Shown here piece by piece: positions 1-8,105 of a DNA stretch of 64,000 nucleotides; the stretch's first letter is position 1, and each line of letters begins with the position of its first letter. The stretch is from Trichlorobacter thiogenes (GTDB lineage Bacteria; Desulfobacterota; Desulfuromonadia; Geobacterales; Pseudopelobacteraceae): the NCBI RefSeq assembly GCF_900167465.1, contig NZ_FUWR01000011.1, positions 1-64,000 of the forward strand, in the 5' to 3' direction. A model generated the notes under the pieces. The model saw only the letters and a program-made list of their open reading frames with translations, was not told the DNA's origin and searched no databases. The position numbers and the translations under genes are program-made.

Positions 1-106
1 AACCATCAGCATCATTGGTGAAACGTTTTACTTCTTCTGTTGGAATGACACCAACATCAAGAATAGCTTTAGAAACATCAATGCCGATAAACAGATTCTT
101 TCCCAT
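1..106 (-). CDS. IS110-family transposase, N-terminal fragment (runs off the window)
   Basis: The reverse strand encodes the first 35 residues of a protein beginning MGKNLFIGIDVSKAILDVG. The GIDVSK stretch near the N-terminus, holding the first acidic residue of the DEDD nuclease fold, is the standard opening of IS110-family transposases. An AGGAGA-type ribosome site lies just upstream of the ATG at 106. The rest of the gene lies before position 1, so it is not possible to say whether it is intact. The element sits directly in front of the polyene-like operon and is read away from it. Family assignment is firm; completeness is unknown. Confidence 0.85.
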   Translation of the reverse strand, partial: MGKNLFIGIDVSKAILDVGVIPTEEVKRFTNDADG

Positions 107-294
107 AGTCTTTCTCCTTTCCCGTTCTTGCAGAATGCGGGATCCAGATGGTCCCCAGTCAACTGTTCGGGCTATTGGGAGGAAGGGAATGACGCCTTAC
201 GCTCTGTGACGGGCTTGGTGTCCCAAAACACGATCAAGCTGTCATTCCCTGGCTACTTGAAAGAACATTAGATGCTACACGCTGAACATACAAG
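107..294 (-). mobile_element. Non-coding left end of the IS110-type element and flank
   Basis: No convincing gene is present between the transposase start and the repeat at 295. IS110 elements usually carry a non-coding stretch before the transposase, and the first part of this region probably belongs to it. IS110 elements lack clear terminal inverted repeats, so the exact end cannot be placed by eye; a boundary near 240 is a guess. The short forward reading frame here is not supported by anything else. Confidence 0.45.
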
Positions 295-413
295 TTCACA
301 GAGAACACAGAGAATTTCAAAAAAAAGTTTTTTGTGTGTCGCCCAAAGGGTAGCAGGTTGTTTGGTGTATCTGATTTTGTTTTTCTCTGAGAACTCTGTG
401 TCCTCTGTGGCAA
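295..413. repeat. Dispersed-type inverted repeat of CACAGAG units
   Basis: The left arm (295-314) and the right arm (383-413) carry inverted copies of the unit CACAGAG(A/G)ACACAGAG, separated by an A-run and about 70 bases of spacer. The sequence resembles intergenic repeats that I recall being scattered through Geobacter-type genomes, but copy number cannot be tested within one window. It lies directly before the fabG-like gene, whose ribosome site begins about 20 bases after it. Confidence 0.55.
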
Positions 414-450
414 CTGTTTTTCAGGTTTCTGATTGAGGTGTTTGTTCGCT

Positions 451-1197
451 ATGGAACTGGAATTTAAGGATAAAGTTGTGGTGGTTACCGGCGGTACCCG
501 TGGCATTGGCCGGGCAGTATCCCTGCGCTTTGCTGCTACAGGTGCCACGGTCTTTGCTGCCTACCTGAATAACGATGAAGCTGCAGATAAGCTGCGTCTG
601 GATGCTGTAGATTTACCGGGCAGCATCACTACGATCAAGGCCGATGTCAGTACCAGCGCCGGGGCAACCGCCTTGATTGATGCGGCCACTGTAGCAGGCG
701 GGTATCTGGATGTTCTGGTCAACAATGCCGGGATTATCCGCGATGGCTTTCTGGCCATGATGGCTGAGGATGACTGGGATGCGGTGCTGCGCACCAACCT
801 GTCCCCCCTGTTTCACTGCAGCAAGTGGGGTATCCGCAAGATGCTGGCCCGCCGCAGCGGAGCCATCATCACTGTCTCCTCAATCTCCGGCATAGCCGGC
901 GCTGCCGGGCAGACTAACTACGCCGCCTCTAAGGGTGCGGCCATCAGCTTTACCAAATCCCTTGCCCGTGAGCTGGGGCCGATGGGGATTCGGGTTAATG
1001 CCGTGGCAGCCGGGCTGATTGAGACCGATATGACCGCCGAGTTGAAGCAGGATCAGGTGGAGCGGATTGTGAAATCATCTGCACTGGGCCGGATCGGCCA
1101 ACCGGAAGAGGTTGCCGAGGCAATTGCGTTTCTGGCCTCATCCAAAGCTGTCTACATCACCGGGCAGTGCCTGGTGGTTGATGGAGGCATTCTGTGA
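451..1197 (+). CDS. 3-oxoacyl-ACP reductase, FabG/ApeQ-like (SDR family)
   Basis: This 248-residue short-chain dehydrogenase probably reduces a 3-ketoacyl group on an acyl carrier protein with NADPH. It has the GGTRGIG nucleotide-binding loop, NNAG, and the catalytic Ser and YAASK signature, so it should be active. The ATG at 451 is preferred over the upstream TTG at 433 because a GAGGTG ribosome site lies ten bases before it and the protein then starts at the beta strand. Its stop overlaps the GTG start of the ketosynthase that follows. The neighbours point to an aryl-polyene-type pathway rather than housekeeping fatty-acid synthesis. FabG of general lipid metabolism cannot be excluded from this gene alone. 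Confidence 0.85.
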   Translation: MELEFKDKVVVVTGGTRGIGRAVSLRFAATGATVFAAYLNNDEAADKLRLDAVDLPGSITTIKADVSTSAGATALIDAATVAGGYLDVLVNNAGIIRDGFLAMMAEDDWDAVLRTNLSPLFHCSKWGIRKMLARRSGAIITVSSISGIAGAAGQTNYAASKGAAISFTKSLARELGPMGIRVNAVAAGLIETDMTAELKQDQVERIVKSSALGRIGQPEEVAEAIAFLASSKAVYITGQCLVVDGGIL

Positions 1198-2423
1198 GCC
1201 CCAAGCGGATCGCCATCACCGGTCTGGGCACCATTAACGGTGCTGCCAAGACGATTCCTGCCTTTCAGGAGGCGATTCTGCAGGGCAAAAGCGGCATTGC
1301 ACCCCTTGATCTGTTTGATGTGTCGCAGTTTCCAGCTCAAATCGGTTGCCAGGTCAAAGGATATAACCCTGCAGAGTATTTTACCCAACGTCAGACAACC
1401 CACCTCTCCCGTACTGATCAACTTGCCCTGATTGCTGCCCGCGAAGCTGTCACCATGAGCGCAATCACCGGCTGCTATGATCCCTACCAGATCGGTGTCT
1501 GTATTGGTGGCGGGGTTGGCGGCATGCTGCATGCTGAAGAGTGGCTGCAGGGTGAGTTGTCCAAGAAACCTGCCCGGCCCGGTCTGCTGCGGACTCTGCT
1601 GCCTGATAGCAGTACCACAGCCCTGGCCCATGCCTTTGGTTTTGCCGGCTATCAGGGCAGTATTACCACGGCCTGTTCCTCCTCCGGTACTGCCATTGGC
1701 TGGGCAGCGGACCTGATCCGCAGCGGTCGCCAGCAGGCCATGCTGTGCGGCGGGGCCGATGCGCTGGCCATGTTGACCTTTGCCGGTTTCAATGCCCTTA
1801 AGGTGGTTGATCCCAACCCCTGCGCCCCGTTTAGTGCCGGTCGTCAGGGTCTGTCTCTGGGAGAGGGGGCTGCCTTTCTGGTGTTAGAGGATGAACAGGC
1901 TGCCCGTGGTCGTGGAGCGCAGATCCTGGGCTATCTGTTGGGCTATGCCCTGGTGGGTGAGGCCCACCATATGACTGCGCCGGAGCCAGGCGGTGAATCC
2001 GCTGCCAGGGTCATGAACGCTGCCTTGTCTGCTGCTGGCGTTGAGCATGGTCAGGTCGGCTGGATCAATGCCCATGGCACCGGTACGCCGCTGAATGATG
2101 TGGGTGAATCCAATGCAGTCAAACTGCTCTTTGGCGAACGTGCTGGCAAGGTACCGCTGATCTCCACCAAGGCCATAACCGGCCACTGTCTGGGGGCTGC
2201 CGGTGCCATTGAGGCGGTGGCAACCGTGCTGGTCCTGAATGCCGGTATCATTCCGCAGACCCTGCATTTTAGAGGTGTTGACCCTGAGTGTGATCTTGAT
2301 TACGGCCATGCTGGCAGCCGGGCCACTGATACCCGGATCGCCCTGTCCAACTCCTTTGCTTTTGGTGGCAATGTTACCTCAATTGTGCTGGGCTCTGCAG
2401 CTCTGCAGCAGGAGGTCTGCTGA
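1194..2423 (+). CDS. Beta-ketoacyl-ACP synthase, ApeO/FabF-like
   Basis: A 409-residue condensing enzyme that would elongate an acyl-ACP chain with malonyl-ACP. The active-site Cys lies in TTACSSS, the first catalytic His in HGTGTPLND and the second in ITGHCLGAAGAIEA, giving the complete Cys-His-His triad of a FabF-type elongating ketosynthase. Length is normal for the family. It starts on a GTG overlapping the reductase stop, and its own stop overlaps the ATG of the second ketosynthase (TGATG), which implies coupled translation. A full ketosynthase followed by a degenerate one fits the KS:chain-length-factor pairs of aryl polyene clusters. Confidence 0.85.
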   Translation: MSPKRIAITGLGTINGAAKTIPAFQEAILQGKSGIAPLDLFDVSQFPAQIGCQVKGYNPAEYFTQRQTTHLSRTDQLALIAAREAVTMSAITGCYDPYQIGVCIGGGVGGMLHAEEWLQGELSKKPARPGLLRTLLPDSSTTALAHAFGFAGYQGSITTACSSSGTAIGWAADLIRSGRQQAMLCGGADALAMLTFAGFNALKVVDPNPCAPFSAGRQGLSLGEGAAFLVLEDEQAARGRGAQILGYLLGYALVGEAHHMTAPEPGGESAARVMNAALSAAGVEHGQVGWINAHGTGTPLNDVGESNAVKLLFGERAGKVPLISTKAITGHCLGAAGAIEAVATVLVLNAGIIPQTLHFRGVDPECDLDYGHAGSRATDTRIALSNSFAFGGNVTSIVLGSAALQQEVC

Positions 2424-3469
2424 TGGATCGCTTTGAACCGGCCATTGCAATCACCGGCACTGCTGTCATATCTGCTGCAGGGATCGGTAGCAAACCTGCG
2501 CTTGAGGCGCTGAGCAGTGGCACCAGTTGTCTGAAGCCGATTCCTGATGATCTGGTTGCTGGTACAACCGGTCACTGCTGGGGCAGGGCTGATCAGTTCA
2601 AGGCAACCGACTTTATTCCGCCGCTCAAGGCTCGCAAGTTTGATCGTGCCAGTCAGTTTGCGGTTGCCGCTGTTGGTATGGCGTTGGCCGATGCCGGGAT
2701 TGTCAAGGGTTCTTTCCAATCAGACCGGATCGGGATTGCCCTGGGTTCCGGCTTTGGTGGCATTGCCAATGCCTCTGAGTTTTTAAGCGGCTATTATCAG
2801 GCTGGTGTGCCAGGCCTGTCGCCGGTACTGTTTCCCAATACCGTTGCCAATGCTGCTGCCAGCAACGCCTCTATTGAATACGGTCTGCAAGGCCCCAACA
2901 TCACCTTTATTCAACGTTTTTGCTCGGCAGAATCCGCCATCCTGGCAGCCTGCCGCTTTATAGAAGAAGGCCGGGCCGATATCATGCTGGCTGGCGGTGT
3001 GGATGAGCTGACCCCCCAGATGATTCGCGGCTTTGCTGTTACCGGGCAGTTGACCCGTTTTGCCTCTGGTTTTGGCGAGGGCTGCGGCATACTGGTGCTG
3101 GAACGGGCTGAACATGCCCGTGAACGCGGCGCTGCTATTGCTGCGCAGCTGACCGCAATCAGCACGGTTGGTTTTCTGCTGCCTGGTTCAGAACAACAGG
3201 GGATCAAGCACTTGCTGCAGGAACAAAAGCGTTGTGACCAACTGTTCTTCTCCGGTCCAGAACTAGCTGTTCAGCCATTGCTTGGCACGGTTGAGGCAAC
3301 ATCGATCCGCTATCCAAGCCGGATTATCGGTAGCTCTCTGGCCATGGGGGGTGCGGTGCTGGGGCTGTTGACCGCTTCATTGCAGCCTGGTGAGCAGGGG
3401 CTGCAGCTGGCTGCCTCGCCGGAAGGCCCCTACTATGCCATTTCAGTGATTGGTGGCGACCCTGCTTAA
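2423..3469 (+). CDS. Ketosynthase-like chain-length factor (ApeC-like)
   Basis: This 348-residue thiolase-fold protein is about 60 residues shorter than its upstream partner. The nucleophile region is still present as QRFCSAESA, but the C-terminal half has neither an HGTGT motif nor the GH of the second catalytic histidine. That pattern suggests a non-elongating partner subunit of the preceding ketosynthase, as in KS:CLF pairs of aryl polyene pathways. The frame is open throughout and the C-terminal GSSLAMGGAV stretch aligns with the normal end of the fold, so this looks like evolved degeneration and not a recent frameshift. The specific partner role is inferred from position. Confidence 0.75.
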   Translation: MDRFEPAIAITGTAVISAAGIGSKPALEALSSGTSCLKPIPDDLVAGTTGHCWGRADQFKATDFIPPLKARKFDRASQFAVAAVGMALADAGIVKGSFQSDRIGIALGSGFGGIANASEFLSGYYQAGVPGLSPVLFPNTVANAAASNASIEYGLQGPNITFIQRFCSAESAILAACRFIEEGRADIMLAGGVDELTPQMIRGFAVTGQLTRFASGFGEGCGILVLERAEHARERGAAIAAQLTAISTVGFLLPGSEQQGIKHLLQEQKRCDQLFFSGPELAVQPLLGTVEATSIRYPSRIIGSSLAMGGAVLGLLTASLQPGEQGLQLAASPEGPYYAISVIGGDPA

Positions 3470-3848
3470 TCCTGATCCCACCGCATATCTGCCCCACCGG
3501 TATCCCTTTATCATGCTGGATCGGGTGCTGGAACAACAACCGGGCAGCTTTGCCCGCGCCCGTTATCGGACAAGCGCCTCTCTGCAGGCCTATCCCCAGA
3601 CCCTGCTGGTTGAGGCGGTTGCACAGCTTTCCGGGATTGCGGCAGCAGGGCAGCAGGGGGAGGGTGGTTTTCTGGCTGCTGTTGATCAGGCCCGTTTTGG
3701 TCGCGCTCCGCAGCTTGGCGAGACCCTGGAGGTTACGGCCCGGATCATCAAATCCTTTGGTCGTCTGCACTTGATTGAAGGTCAGGTACGGGTGGAGGAT
3801 GAAGAACTGCTACATGTCACCCTGACGCTTGGGATTGGATCGTTATGA
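3453..3848 (+). CDS. 3-hydroxyacyl-ACP dehydratase, hot-dog fold (ApeP/FabZ-like)
   Basis: A protein of about 131 residues with LPHRYPFIMLDRV near the N-terminus, holding the catalytic His of FabZ/FabA-type dehydratases, and LLVEAVAQLSG, holding the catalytic Glu on the hot-dog helix. It would dehydrate 3-hydroxyacyl-ACP to the enoyl form, which builds conjugated double bonds when no enoyl reductase acts. The gene starts inside the previous one; GTG at 3453 or TTG at 3450 are the candidate starts and neither has a clear ribosome site, so translation is probably coupled. The PGHFP loop usual in FabZ is absent, which fits the shorter ApeP/ApeI-type enzymes. Confidence 0.75.
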   Translation: MATLLNPDPTAYLPHRYPFIMLDRVLEQQPGSFARARYRTSASLQAYPQTLLVEAVAQLSGIAAAGQQGEGGFLAAVDQARFGRAPQLGETLEVTARIIKSFGRLHLIEGQVRVEDEELLHVTLTLGIGSL

Positions 3849-4456
3849 AATCGTTGCTATCGTTTTTGTTTGTTCTTCTGATACTGACCGCAGCCCTGCC
3901 GGTACAGGCCCGCAGCCTGACGCCGGTGGAGGGGTTGGAGGCGCTGCGCCGCTCGTTTAGCGGGATGCAGGACTTTACCGCTGACCTGACCCAGGAAAAA
4001 CAGCTCTCAATCATGAAGAAGAAGCTGGTTATGCAGGGGCAGATCCGTTTCAAAAAGCCAGACCGTTTTTTTATGGAGCTGGTGCCACCCTACAGTAGCA
4101 AGGTGCTGCTGAAAGATACGGTGCTGCAACAGCGCCTGGGCACACAAGGTGAACTGCAGCGGATTGTGCTGCCGCCGGAGCAGGGGTTGTCCCGCTGGTT
4201 TGCCACATTGGCAAAGCCGGTTACTGCCGTGCCTGAGGGGATGGAGGTGCGGGCAGAGCAGAACAATAGCCAGACCAGCGTGACCATCAGACCGGCCAAA
4301 AATGGACAGCTGAAGGAGTTGACGGTTGTGCTGCATGATGATGGCACGGTGCGCAAGCTGGTGCTGGAGGAGCGGGGGGGGGATAAAACCACCATGACCT
4401 TTCGCAAGACCCGTAAAAATGTCGGCCTGACCGAGGCTGATTTCCGTCTGGAGTAG
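3845..4456 (+). CDS. LolA-like outer-membrane lipoprotein carrier
   Basis: A 203-residue protein with a clear signal peptide (hydrophobic core about residues 4-19, AxA-type cleavage after VQA). The mature part matches the LolA-like family: a FTADLTQEKQ strand near the N-terminus, then the KKPDRFFMEL strand typical of LolA's beta sheet. It would work in the periplasm shuttling a lipid-like product or lipoprotein. ATGA overlap with the dehydratase places it in the same operon. LolA-like, LolB-like and MMPL genes together are a regular part of aryl polyene clusters. The housekeeping LolA is normally encoded elsewhere, so this is probably a pathway-specific paralogue. Confidence 0.75.
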   Translation: MKSLLSFLFVLLILTAALPVQARSLTPVEGLEALRRSFSGMQDFTADLTQEKQLSIMKKKLVMQGQIRFKKPDRFFMELVPPYSSKVLLKDTVLQQRLGTQGELQRIVLPPEQGLSRWFATLAKPVTAVPEGMEVRAEQNNSQTSVTIRPAKNGQLKELTVVLHDDGTVRKLVLEERGGDKTTMTFRKTRKNVGLTEADFRLE

Positions 4457-4458
4457 TC

Positions 4459-5151
4459 ATGTTCCGTTTCTGCGTACTGATTATACTGTCTGCCCTGCTT
4501 TCGGCCTGTGCCACAAAACCTCTTTTTACCGACAATTCCCAGGTTGTACCGGGCAGGGTGGTTGAGACCCTGAGTTCCAGCGTGACCCTTTCCCTGCGTA
4601 CCGGTGAAAAAAATATCTCCGGTCGTGGTTTCATGGTCTATCGTCGTCCGGATCAGATGCGTCTGATCCTGCTCTCTCCCTTTGGCACCACCGTCATGGA
4701 GGCGCAGTTAGCAGGTGAGCGTCTGACCCTGACCTATCCGGCTGATGGGGTTGCCTATCAGGGCCAGATCAAGGATCTTCCCCCTGCAACCGGTCAACGC
4801 GGTTTTGCCATGTTGCGCTGGGTGTTGGATTCTGAGCCGCCCATTGGTGCCCCTGCTTCCGGCGTGGTTGAGCAGCAGGCCAGCCAGGGAGGTCAGGAGC
4901 AGATCACCATCAAGAATGGTCTGGTGCTTGAAAAAAGCCTGAAATCCGGTGAGCAGGTCCGCTACCGCAACCATACCGTGCTGGCCGGTGTGCGGCTACC
5001 CCTTGAGCTGCAGATGGAGAGCGCCGAAGGTGACCGGATTCGCCTTGTACTGGAAGAGCCAGAGGTGAATACAGAACTTGAAGAACCGATGTTTAACGTA
5101 CCGTTACAAGGTCTGCGGCTGTTTCCCCTGTCCCAGCTGAAGGCCCGCTGA
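4459..5151 (+). CDS. LolB-like / DUF3261-like outer-membrane lipoprotein
   Basis: A 230-residue lipoprotein: the signal sequence ends in the lipobox LSAC, so Cys16 is the predicted lipid anchor. The rest is beta-rich, with GRGFMVYRRPDQMRLILLSP and a following strand that resemble the LolB fold. Three bases separate it from the LolA-like gene and four from the MMPL transporter. By analogy with LolA/LolB it could receive the cargo at the outer membrane. Sequence similarity by eye to LolB is only moderate, so the family name is provisional; lipoprotein status is firm. Confidence 0.65.
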   Translation: MFRFCVLIILSALLSACATKPLFTDNSQVVPGRVVETLSSSVTLSLRTGEKNISGRGFMVYRRPDQMRLILLSPFGTTVMEAQLAGERLTLTYPADGVAYQGQIKDLPPATGQRGFAMLRWVLDSEPPIGAPASGVVEQQASQGGQEQITIKNGLVLEKSLKSGEQVRYRNHTVLAGVRLPLELQMESAEGDRIRLVLEEPEVNTELEEPMFNVPLQGLRLFPLSQLKAR

Positions 5152-5154
5152 TCC

Positions 5155-7674
5155 ATGAACCTGCCGGGTTTCAACGGCCTGCTTGATCAGGCCAACCGTC
5201 TGACTGTCCGTCACCTTGGCTGGATCGATCAGGTGACCTGCAGATCACCCCGTCTGGTTATCGCCTCATTGCTGCTGTTGGTGCTGGTATCCCTTGCCTC
5301 ACTGTTTACGATCCATTTTGAGACTGATATCTTCCGTCTGTTTCCTGCAGATCGTCCTGCAATGCGTCTACTGCTTGATTCGCTGGAATGGTCCGGTGGT
5401 GCAAACGAGGCTTACTTTCTGCTGGAGGGAGAGCCTGCAGCCCTGCCTGCTGAGGCATCCCGCTTGGCAGAACGGTTGCGTAGCCTGCAGGTGGATGGTG
5501 CGCCAGCCTTCAAGCGGGTGGTCTACCGGATCTATGAAGAATCGGAAGCCCAGCGTTTTGCTGATCTGGTGGCGTTCAGCGCGGCCCATCCAGCAGCCTT
5601 TGTACCGCTTAAAGACAGCCCGGCTCTGCTGGAACGCTTCACCCCTCAGGCTGTTAATCAGGCGCTGGATCAACTGACCGCAGAACTGGCCGGTTCCATC
5701 GGCGCCAGTGGTGTAGGGTTCTCCCTTGCTGATCCATTGGGGCTGCGTACCTTGATCCTGCCCCGCCTCAAGGCAGGCAGCCAGGCCCTGGATATGGATC
5801 CGGCATCCCCCTATTTTCTGTCACGGGATGGCCGGGTGCTGATCATGATCGCCGAGCCGGTCAAGCCGGTGCAGGAAATGGCCTTTGCCCGCAAGCTGGT
5901 GGCAGGCATTAATCAGGCCCGCAGCAGGTCACAGGTCAAGATCTCCTGCGCCGGTGCCCATATCAGCGCCGTGATTGACGAAGCAGCCATGAAGTCCAAT
6001 ATCCTCTCCTGTATCCTTTCTTCGCTGGTGGTGGTGCTGGGGATCTTTTACGCGGTCTATCGCCGGATCTGGCCAACCTTGATGATCCCGGTTATCTTGG
6101 CCGTAGGGGTGCTGCTGGCACTGGGCACAGCAGGACTGTTTCTCAACAGCATTCATATTATCTCCTTCGCCTTCATGGCCTTGATCATCGGCCTGGGCAC
6201 TGACTATTCAATCCATCTCTATGATCGTTTTCACACTGAACGGGTTGCCGGTGCCACAACTGATCAGGCCATCAGCCTGGCTGTGGTTGATACTGGTCAG
6301 GGGCTGTTTACCGCCACTATGACCACGGCACTGCCGTTTCTGGCCCTTGGCTGGGCAGAGGTGCGGGCCTTGTCAGAACTGGGGATTCTGGTGGGGCTAG
6401 GAGTGATCTTTTCCTTGTATGCCACCCTGTTTCTGATGCCGATTCTGTTGCGGAAAATCGATTCGCCTGATCGTCAGTACCGGCCCCTGCCTGGCCTGGG
6501 TTTAGGCAGGCTCTGGCGCGTGGCCGGTCAATGGCCACGGCCGTTGCTGTGGGGCTCTGGTCTGTTGGTACTGCTCTTCCTGCTGCTTAGTCTGCAGACC
6601 TCGTTTGATGGTGAGCTGAAGAACCTGCAGCCCCAGCATTCCGAGGCTTTTCATGCCCAGGAACTGGTGGAGCAGCACCTGAATCTGGCCCCTAAAAGTC
6701 TACTGGTGGCTTTGGATGGAGCAACCCAGGCTGCTGTGATGCAGCAGAATCTGGCTGTGGAGGCATTGGCAGCGCGCCTTGCAACAGAGGGCAGGTTGCA
6801 GGCCTGGTCCAGCCTGGGCCAGATCATGAACCGTCGGGAAGATCAACAGCAGCTTGTTACCCAATTGCAGGGTGCTCATGTGCAAGCTGATCAGATTGAG
6901 AAAAGTTTGAAAAACAAAGGGTTTAGTACGGCATCATTTGAGTTGTACCTGAATAAACTCAGGGCTGGTAGCCTGACCTCTGTACTGGATGAATCAGTGA
7001 TTATTGCACAGCTGACAGCATCGCCCTTGCGGGGGGTAGTGGATCGCCACCTGGTGCATGACCGTACCGGCTGGCATGCCTTGACCTATCTCTATTTCAA
7101 AGCTGGCCAGCTTGATCAGGCCGGTTTTGTGCAGGAATTGCAAAAGGCTGTGCCCACCGCACGGGTCACCGGTACTGATCTGGTCAGTCAGGAACTGCTG
7201 GCAGCGGTACGCAGGAGCGCCGTTAATGGGATTGCTTTTGGAGGGATTCTGACGTTGCTGTTGCTGTTGTCGCACTTTAAGAGCGCTAGCGGGATTATCT
7301 CATCTCTGGGGCCGGTGCTGTTCGGTGCTGTGGCCATGCTGGGCACCATGGCGCTGGTGGGGATGAAGCTGAACTTCATGAACATCATGGTGCTGGTAAC
7401 CATTATCGGCATGGGTAGTGACTATGGCCTGCATCTGCAGCACCGCTGCGCTGAAGGTTCACCGGATCAGCAGGAACAGAATTTTATCCAGGCAGCCCGT
7501 TCGGTGCTACTGTCTGCCCTGACCACGGTTGCCGGTTTTGGTTCTTTGGCCTTTACTGATTACGGTGCTATGTCATCCATCGGCTGGGCCACCAACTTCG
7601 GGATCGGTTTCACCGCTCTAGCAGCCCTGCTGCTGGTACCGGCAACAGTACGATTGGCTTGTTTAAGGAGGTAG
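5155..7674 (+). CDS. MMPL/RND-family exporter of the polyene-like cluster
   Basis: An 839-residue membrane transporter with two repeated halves, each a transmembrane helix, a large periplasmic loop and a block of helices. Each half carries the family's GxGxDY signature: GLGTDYSIHLYDR near residue 346 and GMGSDYGLHLQHR near residue 752, where the Asp is part of the proton relay. It probably moves the lipidic product of the upstream genes across the inner membrane towards the LolA/LolB-like proteins. It is the largest gene of the coupled run that starts at 451. Substrate is inferred from context only. Confidence 0.8.
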   Translation: MNLPGFNGLLDQANRLTVRHLGWIDQVTCRSPRLVIASLLLLVLVSLASLFTIHFETDIFRLFPADRPAMRLLLDSLEWSGGANEAYFLLEGEPAALPAEASRLAERLRSLQVDGAPAFKRVVYRIYEESEAQRFADLVAFSAAHPAAFVPLKDSPALLERFTPQAVNQALDQLTAELAGSIGASGVGFSLADPLGLRTLILPRLKAGSQALDMDPASPYFLSRDGRVLIMIAEPVKPVQEMAFARKLVAGINQARSRSQVKISCAGAHISAVIDEAAMKSNILSCILSSLVVVLGIFYAVYRRIWPTLMIPVILAVGVLLALGTAGLFLNSIHIISFAFMALIIGLGTDYSIHLYDRFHTERVAGATTDQAISLAVVDTGQGLFTATMTTALPFLALGWAEVRALSELGILVGLGVIFSLYATLFLMPILLRKIDSPDRQYRPLPGLGLGRLWRVAGQWPRPLLWGSGLLVLLFLLLSLQTSFDGELKNLQPQHSEAFHAQELVEQHLNLAPKSLLVALDGATQAAVMQQNLAVEALAARLATEGRLQAWSSLGQIMNRREDQQQLVTQLQGAHVQADQIEKSLKNKGFSTASFELYLNKLRAGSLTSVLDESVIIAQLTASPLRGVVDRHLVHDRTGWHALTYLYFKAGQLDQAGFVQELQKAVPTARVTGTDLVSQELLAAVRRSAVNGIAFGGILTLLLLLSHFKSASGIISSLGPVLFGAVAMLGTMALVGMKLNFMNIMVLVTIIGMGSDYGLHLQHRCAEGSPDQQEQNFIQAARSVLLSALTTVAGFGSLAFTDYGAMSSIGWATNFGIGFTALAALLLVPATVRLACLRR

Positions 7675-7677
7675 ATC

Positions 7678-7944
7678 ATGTTACGTTTTTCAATGCTTTG
7701 TCATGTTGTGCTGCTTGTCTGTCTGGTGGTTCCGGTCCGGGCCAACCAGGTTGTTGAAGAGGTAAAACAATCCGGCCGTGAGACTAAGGAAGCATTCAAA
7801 CAGGCAGGCAAGACCATCAAGCAGGACTCGAAAAAAGCTGGTAAGGAAACCAAAGAAGCCTTTAAAAAGGCTGGTAAAGATACCAAGGCAGGGTTTAAAC
7901 AGGCCGGTACAGAGATTAAACAAGGGGCAAAAAAGGCAGGGTAA
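7678..7944 (+). CDS. Small exported protein of 11-residue Lys/Ala/Gly repeats (LEA-like)
   Basis: An 88-residue protein with a signal peptide cleaved around VRA-N (residue 22). From residue 24 to the end it is six consecutive 11-residue units such as ETKEAFKQAGK, TIKQDSKKAGK, ETKEAFKKAGK and DTKAGFKQAGT. Eleven-residue periodicity with alternating Lys/Glu and Ala faces predicts a long right-handed amphipathic helix, as in group 3 LEA proteins and some lipid-binding proteins. A strong AAGGAGG ribosome site overlaps the end of the MMPL gene, so it belongs to the operon. Function is unknown; lipid surface binding or stress protection are possible. Confidence 0.7.
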   Translation: MLRFSMLCHVVLLVCLVVPVRANQVVEEVKQSGRETKEAFKQAGKTIKQDSKKAGKETKEAFKKAGKDTKAGFKQAGTEIKQGAKKAG

Positions 7945-7989
7945 GAGATCCGCGACGCTGTTAAAAGATAGATCCTGATTAACACCAAT

Positions 7990-8035
7990 CTCCAGAAAAT
8001 CCCCCTCGCCCTTGAGGAAGAGGGTAGGGTGTGTG
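7990..8035. repeat. Degenerate C-rich hairpin repeat in the gap before the sensor kinase
   Basis: The gap of about 160 bases after the small repeat protein contains CCCTCGCCCTT followed by AAGAGGGTAGGG, an imperfect hairpin. It resembles a very common dispersed intergenic repeat type (compare the element at 19988-20081). It may weaken readthrough from the operon into the kinase gene. No T-run follows, so it is not called a terminator. Confidence 0.35.
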
Positions 8036-8105
8036 CGCTTTACCTTGTATTTGAGAAGAGAAAATTGCTCTGTCTGGTATAGGGCATACGATGATGGAGT
8101 TACTG

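Noticed and set aside
2423-3469. Frameshift or truncation in the second ketosynthase
   Set aside because: The frame is open, coupled on both sides, and the C-terminal fold segment is present; loss of His motifs fits a chain-length factor.
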